64,000 nucleotides of DNA from Sinorhizobium psoraleae. GTDB taxonomy: Bacteria; Pseudomonadota; Alphaproteobacteria; Rhizobiales; Rhizobiaceae. The stretch covers positions 1 to 64,000 of the forward strand of contig NZ_JABEKV010000010.1 of NCBI RefSeq assembly GCF_013283645.1. The letters are read 5' to 3'. The position numbers and the translations under genes were made by a program. This document shows, in pieces, positions 43,961 through 52,739 of the stretch (position 1 is its first letter; each line of letters opens with the position of its first letter). The notes beneath the pieces are model-generated. The model worked only from the letters and a program-made list of their open reading frames with translations. It did no database searches and was not told the origin of the DNA.

Positions 43961-44008
43961 TTTGCTTCAATTTTTGAAGTAAATTCCCGGATAATGAAGT
44001 AAATTCCC
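43961..44008. promoter_or_regulatory. WggR-type operator between wgdA and wggR
   Basis: A perfect palindrome CTTCAA-TTT-TTGAAG (43965-43979) is extended to the right by TAAATT. A direct repeat of TGAAGTAAATTCCC (43975-43988 and 43995-44008) places a second half-site 20 bases on, only 14 bases before the wggR start. Binding could activate wgdA while blocking wggR, i.e. autoregulation (inference). Confidence 0.8.
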
Positions 44009-44022
44009 TAATGGAGAGAGGA

Positions 44023-44592
44023 ATGAATCACAGGATTCTCTATCCGTTCGCAGACTTCGGAGATGCCATGGTGGTCCAGCCCGAGGGTGATACCACCAGG
44101 AATACTCCGGACCCCGGGCGCGATCAGGACGGAGACAGATCTCTGATCACATATTTCGAGCTGGCGCGTGTCATGGAGCGGGCGAGCCGGCGATTTTCCG
44201 GGCTGTTGCGCACGGAACTGACCAAGCTCGGCGTCGACGACATTGGGTCGGCGCAGGCGATGGTTCTTCTGGTCATCGGTGAGGCCGAACTCTCGGTAGG
44301 AGAGCTCCTCGACCGCGGCCATTATGTCGGTTCCAACATCTCCTACTACCTCAAGCAGCTCGCCGACGGGGACTATATCGACCGGATCGCCTCCCAGCGT
44401 GACAAGCGGTCGGCCCGCATCAGGCTGTCTGAGAAGGGGAGGCAGCTCTGCACTGCCCTGCGGGAAGCGGCAAAGTCCTATGAGCGCGCCCTCAGCCATG
44501 GAGAGCAGGATCGACGGAACCTCGAGACCGCCTTCCAGACGCTGCACCGGCTCGAACTGGTCTGGGGCAATGCCGCTCGCTACGGCATTTGA
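44023..44592 (+). CDS. wggR: MarR-family regulator of galactoglucan genes
   Basis: A 189-residue MarR-type winged-helix protein. ITYFELARVMERASRRFSGL forms the dimer helices. SVGELLDRGHYVGSNISYYL (recognition helix) and RIASQRDKRSARIRLSEKGR (wing) bind DNA. In S. meliloti ExpG/WggR activates exp gene transcription at sites with this kind of palindrome. Start 44023 is preferred because GGAG is six bases upstream; ATG 44011 would add four residues and lacks a site. It is the first gene of the rightward block and is divergent from wgdA. Confidence 0.92.
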   Translation: MNHRILYPFADFGDAMVVQPEGDTTRNTPDPGRDQDGDRSLITYFELARVMERASRRFSGLLRTELTKLGVDDIGSAQAMVLLVIGEAELSVGELLDRGHYVGSNISYYLKQLADGDYIDRIASQRDKRSARIRLSEKGRQLCTALREAAKSYERALSHGEQDRRNLETAFQTLHRLELVWGNAARYGI

Positions 44593-44614
44593 CGTGCCTC
44601 CAACGCATAATCCC

Positions 44615-44664
44615 AGCGCGGGATGAGGAAAAGTGCGTGCGGTTTTCCGCCCGCATCCCGCGCT
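44615..44664. repeat. palindromic intergenic repeat after wggR
   Basis: AGCGCGGGATG (44615-44625) pairs perfectly with CATCCCGCGCT (44654-44664). The loop holds AGGAAAAGTGCGTGCGG and TTTTCCGCC, itself semi-palindromic. It is the same family as 39634-39678. It may terminate wggR. Confidence 0.8.
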
Positions 44665-44678
44665 AACTCATTGGAATC

Positions 44679-44726
44679 GATCACGTTCATGATTTCAGGT
44701 CGATCCGACCTAAAATCATCGTGATC
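44679..44726. repeat. long near-perfect palindrome before wgcA
   Basis: ATGATTTCAGGTCG (44689-44702), spacer ATC, CGACCTAAAATCAT (44706-44719), one mismatch, flanked by GATCACG (44679-44685) and CGTGATC (44720-44726). This type of palindrome recurs between rhizobial genes. It ends 10 bases before wgcA, so it lies in the wgcA leader. Confidence 0.8.
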
Positions 44727-44736
44727 TAGTGGGCGA

Positions 44737-45999
44737 ATGGTCAAGAACATGCATGTAGCGTTTGTACACCGTCGTGGTTTTGGCCAGTTCGCCGCGCTGG
44801 CTTCTCATCTGGCCGAGGCGGGAAGCGAGGTGACCCTCGTCACCGAAACTGTGGATCAGAAAATTCCCTCTGTTCGGGTCGTTCGACATCGAGCGGAGCC
44901 CGGTCCGCGCGCGCATCCGCAGATCGCGCGCCATTTGGGTGTTCCCGACCATCACGTGCGAATCGGACATCGGGTCGCCGAGACCTTCGAAGCCATGGCG
45001 CGCCTTGGCCAAGTCCCCGACATCGTCCTCGGCCATATCGGCTGGGGCAGCATGATGTTCGTAAAGGATGTGCTGCCACGTACACCCGCACTCGGGTACT
45101 GCGAATTCTTTTATCGGGCGGAGGGGGCGGATGTCGGCTTTGCCCCTGACGATCAGCCCGATTCGGAGACCCGCAAGAGATTGCGTCTTCGCAACGCCGC
45201 GCAGCTCCTGTCGCTCGAAGCGGTGGACGGAGGCATCAGCCCGACCAATTGGCAGAGGAGCCTCTATCCTTCCGATGTACGGCACCGCATCGCGGTGTGC
45301 CACGAGGGGATCGACACACGGCGCTTCCGCCCCGATCCGACAGCTTCGCTGAAGCTTCCGGACGGGCGCGTGCTCAAGGCCGGCGCCCCGCCAATCGTCA
45401 CATTCGTCGCACGCGACCTGGAGCCCTATCGCGGATTTCCGCAGGCGTTGGAGGCCGCCGCCAAGGTCGTCCGGCAACATCCGGACGCGCTCTTCGTCTT
45501 CGTCGGCGGCGACGGCGTGAGCTACGGTGCGCCGCCCCCGGGCGGGGGCTCCTGGAAGGAGCACCTTCTTCAATCGCTGGACGTCCCGCGCGACAGGTTG
45601 ATCTTTCCCGGCGTCGTGCCCCATTCCGTGCTGCGCCAGCTCTTCCGGATTTCAGCCGCTCACCTTTACCTCACTTATCCCTTCGTTCTGTCCTGGTCGG
45701 TCGTGGAGGCAATGGCTTGCGGTGCTCTGGTCATCGGATCGGATACCGCACCGGTCCAGGAGGTGATCCGTTCGGGCCGGAATGGTCTACTGGTCCCGTT
45801 TTTTGACACGGATGCGCTCGCCGAAACCATTCTCGACGTGCTGGCACGGCCGGACGCTTTCCACGAATTGCGCGCCGCAGCGCGCAGGACGGTCGAGCAG
45901 CGGTTCCGGCTGGAAGATTGCCTCGCGCGTCAACTGGCATTGATCGGCAAGGCAATCGGCGAAAGCGCGCCGCTTTCGATGCAATCGCAGTTTGCTTGA
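44737..45999 (+). CDS. wgcA: GT4-family glycosyltransferase
   Basis: A 420-residue GT-B enzyme. The N-terminus is MHVAFVHRRGFGQFAALASH. The middle has ALGYCEFFYRAEGADVGFAP and HEGIDTRRFRPDP. The donor domain has FVARDLEPYRGFPQALEAAA, PYVLSW-like FVLSWSVVEAMACGALVIGS and the E-x7 motif. It adds one of the galactoglucan sugars. Corresponds to ExpC. ATG 44749 is an alternative start. Its leader contains the long palindrome at 44679-44726. Confidence 0.88.
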   Translation: MVKNMHVAFVHRRGFGQFAALASHLAEAGSEVTLVTETVDQKIPSVRVVRHRAEPGPRAHPQIARHLGVPDHHVRIGHRVAETFEAMARLGQVPDIVLGHIGWGSMMFVKDVLPRTPALGYCEFFYRAEGADVGFAPDDQPDSETRKRLRLRNAAQLLSLEAVDGGISPTNWQRSLYPSDVRHRIAVCHEGIDTRRFRPDPTASLKLPDGRVLKAGAPPIVTFVARDLEPYRGFPQALEAAAKVVRQHPDALFVFVGGDGVSYGAPPPGGGSWKEHLLQSLDVPRDRLIFPGVVPHSVLRQLFRISAAHLYLTYPFVLSWSVVEAMACGALVIGSDTAPVQEVIRSGRNGLLVPFFDTDALAETILDVLARPDAFHELRAAARRTVEQRFRLEDCLARQLALIGKAIGESAPLSMQSQFA

Positions 46000-46026
46000 A
46001 TATTGCTTCAACTTTTGAAGTATAAT
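45996..46026 (+). promoter_or_regulatory. wgaA promoter region with WggR-type palindrome
   Basis: The perfect palindrome CTTCAA-CTT-TTGAAG (46006-46020) abuts TATAAT (46021-46026). A TTGAAT at 45996-46001 lies 19 bases before TATAAT, so the operator fills an overlong spacer. This suits activation by a bound regulator (inference). The wgcA stop is inside this element. Confidence 0.7.
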
Positions 46027-46168
46027 AAAAGTCTAGATCTCAAAAAATTCTTATTGTGCGCTGCAGAAAACCTAGATATGTTTTCCGAGATGAATTCGGC
46101 GAGTGAAGTTATTCATTTGTCATGAAAATTTCATCTTCCGCATAATACGATTCTTCTGAGGTCGCTGC

Positions 46169-47653
46169 GTGCAAGAGTTGATGTCTTCTAGTATTAGGCA
46201 ATCGCCGACGAAACGAAGGCTGATCGTGGCATCTGATCGGGACCGGGCAAATGTCGAAGGGAGCGGCATCGAGCATCTGGTCCATTTCCTTCAGGCGGAT
46301 ACAGGCTCCCCGTCTCCCCTGCAGAACGCGTTTCCACTGATTGCGCTCGCCTTCTCGGGCGAGGGAGAGGCCCACCTGAGAGAGGGGCTTGCCGCTGTCC
46401 ACGCGCTCGGAACGGTTCCCGAGATACCCGTTCAAAGGATTGATGCGAGCAACCGGGCGGAGAGCTTGACGCTCGTTCATACCCTGATGGAGGGCGGGAT
46501 AGGACGGCTTGCCCGGTTCACCTCTTCGATCACATCCGAGCTAGCCATTCTCCGGCGTGAGCGCGAAAGCCTGCTCGAGAACTATCGTGCGATGGAAGAC
46601 GCGTTCCAGGCGCGCAACTGGGAGCCGGTTACGGAGGTCTTCGCGCACGACCCCTATGTCGATCCGAAGGACGAGGGGATCGGGCAGCTCCTTGCAACCG
46701 GCTACGTCGAGCAGCTCTTGCCGGTCTCCAGCCATGGCGTTGCCGGCGTGGCGCTTCACCTCCATTCCGTTCCGAGGGACGGCGGCGAGCTGGTGGTCGT
46801 GCTGGGCTATGTAGAGAACGGCGAAGGCGTGGCCGAGTGGGTCGTGCCATACACGCAGCTTGCCGCAGGCTGGAGTTTCTTCGCGCTGCCGCGAGCTTGC
46901 GGAGGCGGAGCAAGGACATTGCGGCTTCGCGTCTCCACAACCGGCGCGGAGATGGTTGGGCTTTCGCTCGGCTATCCTATCGCGAGCGAGCGCTACACGG
47001 CCCAATCGGAGGCGCCCCATCCCGATCTCGATCTGCGGCCTCTGGCGTTCCGGGTGTTTACGGGGTTGCCGGGCGTCAGGCCGACCCGCATGCCCAACAT
47101 GATCGCGCCCACCGCCTTGCTCGACGGCCACTTCATTGAAGACTATAGGCTCGCGGTCGACCTGTTGAGCCAGATCGTCGATGTTTCCGTGACGCCGATT
47201 GTTCCGGAGTTCCAGACGGTTCGCTTCCTAGAGCACGAGCACGCGGTGGTGTGCCATCCGCTGCCGAGCGGCATTTCGGCCGGCACCATTGGCCGCGCCG
47301 TGGAGCCTGGCACGATATCTTTCTCGGCGAGCGCCGTCATCGACCATCCGCAGGGCGCGCCCGCGGCAGTGAGTTTCCTGCTCGCTCCGGCAAATTCGAA
47401 CGCGCGCTCCGAGGTGGCGGAACTTGCGCGCAAGGGTGCGGCCAAGCCTTCGGCGTTTTTCAGCGGCTGGCGCGAGGTGACCGCCCAAAAGGCGATCAAC
47501 ATCAACTTTCAGTTGGACGAACCGGTGCGTGCGCCCATGGATCTTATGATCCTCAGCCGCGCGGTGTCGGATTCCGTCGATTTCTCCTGGCTCAAAGTGT
47601 CCGGCTTCCGGCTGGTGAAGCAGTCCGCAGGAGCGTCCCATGTCAACAAATAG
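46169..47653 (+). CDS. wgaA: galactoglucan protein of unknown function (ExpA1)
   Basis: A 494-residue soluble protein with no recognised catalytic motif. Residues about 95-140 form a helical segment (TSSITSELAILRRERESLLE), followed by beta-rich parts (HSVPRDGGELVVVLGYVENG, TLRLRVSTTGAEMVGLSLGY) that look like a sugar-binding or jelly-roll fold. I recall this family as DUF6212. GTG 46169 has GAGG seven bases upstream; ATG 46181 is an alternative. Its 142-base leader is AT-rich. It overlaps wgaB by 14 bases. Confidence 0.8.
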   Translation: MQELMSSSIRQSPTKRRLIVASDRDRANVEGSGIEHLVHFLQADTGSPSPLQNAFPLIALAFSGEGEAHLREGLAAVHALGTVPEIPVQRIDASNRAESLTLVHTLMEGGIGRLARFTSSITSELAILRRERESLLENYRAMEDAFQARNWEPVTEVFAHDPYVDPKDEGIGQLLATGYVEQLLPVSSHGVAGVALHLHSVPRDGGELVVVLGYVENGEGVAEWVVPYTQLAAGWSFFALPRACGGGARTLRLRVSTTGAEMVGLSLGYPIASERYTAQSEAPHPDLDLRPLAFRVFTGLPGVRPTRMPNMIAPTALLDGHFIEDYRLAVDLLSQIVDVSVTPIVPEFQTVRFLEHEHAVVCHPLPSGISAGTIGRAVEPGTISFSASAVIDHPQGAPAAVSFLLAPANSNARSEVAELARKGAAKPSAFFSGWREVTAQKAININFQLDEPVRAPMDLMILSRAVSDSVDFSWLKVSGFRLVKQSAGASHVNK

Positions 47654-50321
47654 GGACATGCCGGATCTGGTCGCGGTCGCGATGCCGCTCTACGGACACG
47701 CCGCGCTTGCTCTCGAGGCGATCGAGTCGGTCCTGGCCTCGGCACTTTCCGAGTGCAGGATCGCCATCGTCGTTTCGGTCGATGGCGATCCGCGGCACGA
47801 GACATTCGACCAGCTGCTCCTCTATGCTGCGGCCAATCCAGCCGTTCATGTGCTTTTCGGCGCGAATGCGGGGCCGGGCGGAGCTCGTAACCGGGCGATC
47901 GACTACGTGCTCGAAAACCTGCCCGAGGCGGGCGCGGTCTATTTTCTCGATGCCGACAACCGCGTCTTGCCGGGCACGGTCGAAACCCTCTACCGGCAGC
48001 TTCGCTCGAGCGGTTCCGGCTGGGTCTACACCAACATCGATACTTTTTCGGTGAGCTGGCGGGCGCATTACGGCAACCGCTACTCGCGGCTCGTGCACTG
48101 CATCACGGACAATATCTGCGATACGGGCTCGATGATCTCGATCGACGTCTTTAGGGCAGGCGTCCGCTTCAACGACGACCGGCAGAACGGTTTCGAGGAC
48201 TGGGAGTTCTGGCTCTCCTGCATCGAACACGGATTCGTCGGAACGCCGTGCCACGATACGACCTTCGAATATAGGCTCCGGGCCGAAAGCCGTTTCAAGG
48301 AAGCGAACCGCGACCGCGCCGCCTCGGTCAGCTTCCTCAGAAAGCGCCACAGGGCTCTGTTCCAGCGCCCGATGCTCGTCGACTTCGAGCACGAAGAATG
48401 CCCCCGCTACCTTTTTGCGCGAACGGAAGACGCAGCGATTTCGTTCTTTACGGATCCAACCAAGGAGCCCGCGAGGCCTCGTCTCGACGACATCATCCCG
48501 GCATTCTGGGCGAGTATCGGGGAGCCGGACAACGTGCACTTCCCGCCATTCCTCATGGCTGGAAGCGGGGCAACCCTCGATCTTCTCTTGCGGTCGCGCA
48601 TGCTGCCGAATGTGCTTTCCCACCTGGAGCGCCTGAGCGAGAAGGTCAATGTCATCTTCGTCCAGCTCGGCAATGATGCGGCGCAGCGCAAGATCGAGCC
48701 TATCTTCCTGGAGGCAGGGACCCAGAACGTCGCGCACGCCGATCTCATCTTCCTGTCGACCTCGCTCGTGCGTGACGTGATCCAGAACAACGCGCTCGAC
48801 TGGTTCGCCTCGATCGGCCAGCAGCAGGTATGGCCCACATCGGCGGTCCTGAAGGTGCGGTTCCCGTTCCCGCGGACCCTGCCGCGTCGCTCCCACATCA
48901 CGCCTCAGCAGGTGATGATAAATTGCGTCAATGCAATCGCGACCAGTCCCTTGCGGCGGACGGCCGGCAGGCGCTGGACGTGGCGCCCGGCGCGGCTCGT
49001 GCCTTATGCGGAACTTCACAAGGCGCTCCGCCATGAAGTCGGAGGCTCGCCCGTCCTGCCGCTCGGGCATAGCGAGAACCGCAAGCGAACCGCAGCGCTG
49101 CTCGTGCCGAATGCGTCGTTCGGCGGCGCCGAGAAGGTCGTCTATGCAGCCGCGCGCGAACTGAAGGCGGCGGGCTACGAGACCCACCTGTTCGTGCTCG
49201 GCACGTCCAGGATGGACCTGATCGACGAATTCGATGCAAGCTTCGATTACATTCACTTTTGGGACCAGGGAATTCCCGCCTGGGGCGGCTCCGGCTCGTT
49301 CCTTGGGCAGGACTTCATAGCCGAGGGCCACGAGGTGGATTGGGCGGCGCTCAAAGGCCAGCTTTCCGGCTTCGACCTCGTCATCAACAACCATGTAATG
49401 GCCGTGCATCCGCTCATCGCGCGGTTGCGCTCCGAAGGAACACGCACGGCCTGCTACCTTCACGTCGTCGACAATACGCATTTCAAAAGGCCGGCGGGCC
49501 AGCCCTTTGCTGCGATTGCCCACGAGCATTGCTACGATGCGTTTCTGACCTGCTCGGAACAGCTCAAGATATACTTGCACAGCTTCGGCGTTCCCCTTGA
49601 GAAGACCTTCGCCGTGCCCAATGGCGCGAGCTTTTCCGTACCCCCCAAGATCCTGGCCGAGGTCCTGTCTGTAAGGCGGATCGAGCGCAAGGACGACCGG
49701 CTCAGAGTTCTCTATATGGGCCGGCTCGATCAGCAGAAGGGCATCGATCGGCTGGCTGCGGCAATCGCGGAGCTGCGTGCGTCGCGCGTCCCCTTTGACG
49801 CGCGCGCAATCGGCGGGGAGATCCTCGCCGACGCCAGCATGTCGTGGGCCGACAGGCTCAGGGAACTCGGTGTTGACGTGCGCCCACCTGTCTTTGCAAG
49901 CAAGGATTTGATCAAGGCACTCGGTTGGGCCGACGTCCTCGTGATGCCCTCGCGCTGGGAAGGCGCACCCTTGATGATCGCGGAGGCGCAGCAGCTCGGC
50001 TGCGTGCCGATCGCCACCGCGGTGGGCGCCGTCGACGAGCTCATAACGGACGGAGAAGACGGCATCCTGATCGATGCCGCAGCCGATCCGCAGGTGGTAC
50101 GCGACGTGGCGAAGGTCATCGAGGAGGTGGCCCGCAATCGCCAAAAGCTCGCGCCGCTCATGGAGGGTTGCCTCAGAACGGCGGCACGCCGCTCCTGGGG
50201 CGCCTCCTTCGGGGAGTTCCTCGATTGGTGCGACCGCTCGGTCAACAATTCGTCGCTTTCGCGCGCCGCGGTCTCTCGCGGGCGCGAAACATCCAATCCC
50301 GAAGTAGCGGCCGTGGGCTGA
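47640..50321 (+). CDS. wgaB: bifunctional glycosyltransferase (GT2 + GT4)
   Basis: An 893-residue fusion. The N-terminal half is a GT2 enzyme: VAVAMPLYGHAALALEAIES at about 11-30, and VYFLDADNRVLPG as the acidic site. The C-terminal half is a GT4 enzyme: LLVPNASFGGAEKVVYAAAR, RVLYMGRLDQQKGIDRLAAA and PSRWEGAPLMIAEAQQLGCV. In S. meliloti the gene was first described as two ORFs (expA2 and expA3), now expA23/wgaB. It starts inside the wgaA 3' end (14-base overlap), so translation is coupled. Confidence 0.92.
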   Translation: MSTNRDMPDLVAVAMPLYGHAALALEAIESVLASALSECRIAIVVSVDGDPRHETFDQLLLYAAANPAVHVLFGANAGPGGARNRAIDYVLENLPEAGAVYFLDADNRVLPGTVETLYRQLRSSGSGWVYTNIDTFSVSWRAHYGNRYSRLVHCITDNICDTGSMISIDVFRAGVRFNDDRQNGFEDWEFWLSCIEHGFVGTPCHDTTFEYRLRAESRFKEANRDRAASVSFLRKRHRALFQRPMLVDFEHEECPRYLFARTEDAAISFFTDPTKEPARPRLDDIIPAFWASIGEPDNVHFPPFLMAGSGATLDLLLRSRMLPNVLSHLERLSEKVNVIFVQLGNDAAQRKIEPIFLEAGTQNVAHADLIFLSTSLVRDVIQNNALDWFASIGQQQVWPTSAVLKVRFPFPRTLPRRSHITPQQVMINCVNAIATSPLRRTAGRRWTWRPARLVPYAELHKALRHEVGGSPVLPLGHSENRKRTAALLVPNASFGGAEKVVYAAARELKAAGYETHLFVLGTSRMDLIDEFDASFDYIHFWDQGIPAWGGSGSFLGQDFIAEGHEVDWAALKGQLSGFDLVINNHVMAVHPLIARLRSEGTRTACYLHVVDNTHFKRPAGQPFAAIAHEHCYDAFLTCSEQLKIYLHSFGVPLEKTFAVPNGASFSVPPKILAEVLSVRRIERKDDRLRVLYMGRLDQQKGIDRLAAAIAELRASRVPFDARAIGGEILADASMSWADRLRELGVDVRPPVFASKDLIKALGWADVLVMPSRWEGAPLMIAEAQQLGCVPIATAVGAVDELITDGEDGILIDAAADPQVVRDVAKVIEEVARNRQKLAPLMEGCLRTAARRSWGASFGEFLDWCDRSVNNSSLSRAAVSRGRETSNPEVAAVG

Positions 50322-50357
50322 AGGCTCCTGCCGATTTCAAGAAGAAGGGTCGATTGC

Positions 50358-51536
50358 ATGCGTCCACGAATCCTCGTGACGGGAATTCCTGGTCACTACA
50401 CGCGCCTCGCCAATGGCGCGCACGGGTTGTCCGTTTCCTATTCGGAGCGGCAGAAACAGCCCGAGACGAAAGAGGAGTTTCTTCAGGAGCTTCGCAACAT
50501 CAGCAATACCGGAAACTACCTGATCGGCGAGGGGGCGCTGCGCGCAATCGCGCCGCATGCGAAGCAGGTGCCGTTCTGGCACCTCTACAATTGCAGCAAG
50601 AACGGAGTTGGTCTCGAGGAATTCAACAATAGCTTCGACATCTGCGTCTTTACCTGCGCCAATCTTCTGCGCAAGGGCCTCTCGGCAGACGCCGAAGCGG
50701 AAGTGCTGAGCAAGCTCAAGATGCCGATCGTCATGCTCGGCATCGGTCTTCAGAATCGCCGGGACCTCGAGAATAGCCTGCCGGAGGGAACGAAGCGGCT
50801 GCTCGATGTCCTGAAGGAGCGTGAGCATTATTTCCTGACGCGCGGATTTGAAACGGCGGGCTTCCTCAAGGATCAAGGCTTTTCCTACGTCCAGCCGACC
50901 GGCTGCCCTTCAATCTATTTCATGCCGCACAATATGCGCGCATCACTGAAGAAGCTGCCGGATGTGAAGGTCGGCAAGGCACGGACGATTTTCTCCGGCT
51001 ATCTCGGCGCCAACCACGATGCGATCGTCGATGCCATCACCTTGGCACCCGAGGATTCGCGTCCGCAATATGTGATTCAGGACGAGTTCCTCCACTTCGA
51101 CATGAAAGTGGAAGCGAATGGCGACGGCCGCGTCTACGACTCCGCCTCCGGCACGATGCTCGGCGAACTCAGCTACTCGGGCACGGAACGGCTGAAAACG
51201 CCATTCGACATACGCACCTTCTTCGATACCAACCAGTGGCGCGCCTGGGCGTCGTCCATGGATTTCAATTTCGGTCGGCGTTTCCACGGCTCCATCATCG
51301 CGATGCAGGCGGCGGTCCCGAGCCTGATGGTGGCGGTGGACGATCGGATGCGCGAAATGCTGGGCTATACCGGCTTGCCAGCCATCGATGCTGTCGATCT
51401 CGACAAGGCCGAAAACAGGGCCGAGTTCGTTGCCGATCACCTCACCGGGCTCAACGCATCGGAACTGGTCGACCGATATTCCGATCGCGAGCGCACTTTC
51501 CGTTCGGCGCTGCGCGAAATCGGCATCGGCCATTAG
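50358..51536 (+). CDS. wgaD: polysaccharide pyruvyl transferase family protein (copy 1)
   Basis: A 392-residue protein of the CsaB/ExoV-type pyruvyl transferase superfamily. TGNYLIGEGALRAIAPHAKQ is the loop near the PEP site; FDICVFTCANLLRKGLSADA, VMLGIGLQ and GRRFHGSIIAMQAAVPSLMV are family blocks. Galactoglucan galactose carries pyruvyl groups, so ketal formation fits. It is about half identical by eye to WgaE downstream. Corresponds to ExpA4. AAGAAGGG lies upstream. Confidence 0.87.
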   Translation: MRPRILVTGIPGHYTRLANGAHGLSVSYSERQKQPETKEEFLQELRNISNTGNYLIGEGALRAIAPHAKQVPFWHLYNCSKNGVGLEEFNNSFDICVFTCANLLRKGLSADAEAEVLSKLKMPIVMLGIGLQNRRDLENSLPEGTKRLLDVLKEREHYFLTRGFETAGFLKDQGFSYVQPTGCPSIYFMPHNMRASLKKLPDVKVGKARTIFSGYLGANHDAIVDAITLAPEDSRPQYVIQDEFLHFDMKVEANGDGRVYDSASGTMLGELSYSGTERLKTPFDIRTFFDTNQWRAWASSMDFNFGRRFHGSIIAMQAAVPSLMVAVDDRMREMLGYTGLPAIDAVDLDKAENRAEFVADHLTGLNASELVDRYSDRERTFRSALREIGIGH

Positions 51537-51566
51537 CTGTTCGCAAGAAAAAACTCAGGTGTATCG

Positions 51567-52739
51567 ATGCGTATCTTGCTTACCGGAATACCTTCCTATC
51601 TGCAGCGAACCGTTGCCGGCGTATCCGGGGCGGACGTTCGTCACAGGCCCTATTTCGACGAGGTCAGGACGAAGAAGGACCTGATCGACCAGGTGCGGAA
51701 AATCGCCAACACCGGCAACTACCTGATCGGCGAGGGTGCCGCCCACAGCCTGCGCGGACATGACGTCACCTATGTGCCCTTCTGGCATCTCGCCAACAGC
51801 CGCGACTCCGGCGATGTCTACGAGCATCTCAACCGGGAATTCGACATCTGCGTGTTCGCCTCCGCGAATCTCTTGCGGCCCGGCTACTCCGCCGATCTCG
51901 AGGCGGAGGTGTTCGACAAGCTGAAGATGCCTGTGGTGGTCATGGGCATCGGAATCCAGCGCAGGGAAGGGCTCAAGGAAAAACTGCCGGCCGGCACCCT
52001 CAAGTTCCTGGAAGTGCTCAAGAAGAAGGAGAGTTTCTTTCTCACACGTGGCTACTTCACGGCCGAATTCTTAAAAGAACAAGGCATGAAGTTCGTGAAG
52101 CCGACGGGCTGCCCGTCGCTTTTCTTCGCGCCCAGCGAGATGAAGCGCTCACTCGCCTCTCTCGCCAATCCGGACCTGGCCGCAGCCCAGAAGATCGCCT
52201 TCGGAGGTTATCTCGGGAGCGTGGCCGATACGATCGTGGATGCCCATGCGCTGCTCAAGCCCGACAGCGTCGCAAGCTACGTCATACAGGACGAGGTGGT
52301 TGCCTACAATCTTGCCCTGCCGGGCGACGATGACGTCATGGTCTACGACCGGGCAAGCGGGCGGATCACCGGGCAGACCGAATACAAGCATTCCGAAAAG
52401 TGGCAAAGAAAGCACGAGCTCCTGGTGTTCTTCGATACCAACCAGTGGCGAAGCTGGATTTCGTCGCGGGATCTCTGCTTCGGTCGCCGCTTCCACGGCT
52501 GCATCATCGGCATGCAGGCGGGCGTGCCCGCGCTGATGATCGCCGTCGACGACCGCATGCGCGAGATGCTGGAGTTCATCGGCTTTCCCTATATGGAGGC
52601 GGCGATCTGGAACCGTGAGACGGATCGGCGGGCCTATCTCGCGAATTTCCTGTCCAAGATCGACTCGCAGGCGGTCATCGACCGCTACTCGGCCTGCGAG
52701 ACGAATTTCCGCAGCGCTCTCGCGCATGTCGGTCTCTAG
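51567..52739 (+). CDS. wgaE: polysaccharide pyruvyl transferase family protein (copy 2)
   Basis: A 390-residue paralogue of WgaD with the same blocks in order: TGNYLIGEGAAHSLRGHDVT, FDICVFASANLLRPGYSADL, VMGIGIQRREGLKEKLPAGT and GRRFHGCIIGMQAGVPALMI. Tandem duplicates are also present in S. meliloti (ExpA4/ExpA5), so the two may act on different residues or as a heterodimer. Its 3' end overlaps wgaF by 14 bases. Confidence 0.87.
   Translation: MRILLTGIPSYLQRTVAGVSGADVRHRPYFDEVRTKKDLIDQVRKIANTGNYLIGEGAAHSLRGHDVTYVPFWHLANSRDSGDVYEHLNREFDICVFASANLLRPGYSADLEAEVFDKLKMPVVVMGIGIQRREGLKEKLPAGTLKFLEVLKKKESFFLTRGYFTAEFLKEQGMKFVKPTGCPSLFFAPSEMKRSLASLANPDLAAAQKIAFGGYLGSVADTIVDAHALLKPDSVASYVIQDEVVAYNLALPGDDDVMVYDRASGRITGQTEYKHSEKWQRKHELLVFFDTNQWRSWISSRDLCFGRRFHGCIIGMQAGVPALMIAVDDRMREMLEFIGFPYMEAAIWNRETDRRAYLANFLSKIDSQAVIDRYSACETNFRSALAHVGL

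Noticed and set aside
47643..50144. Minus-strand frame of 833 codons
   Set aside because: It lies opposite the glycosyltransferase WgaB, has no family pattern and contains the Arg/Glu/His-rich bias typical of antisense frames in GC-rich genes.
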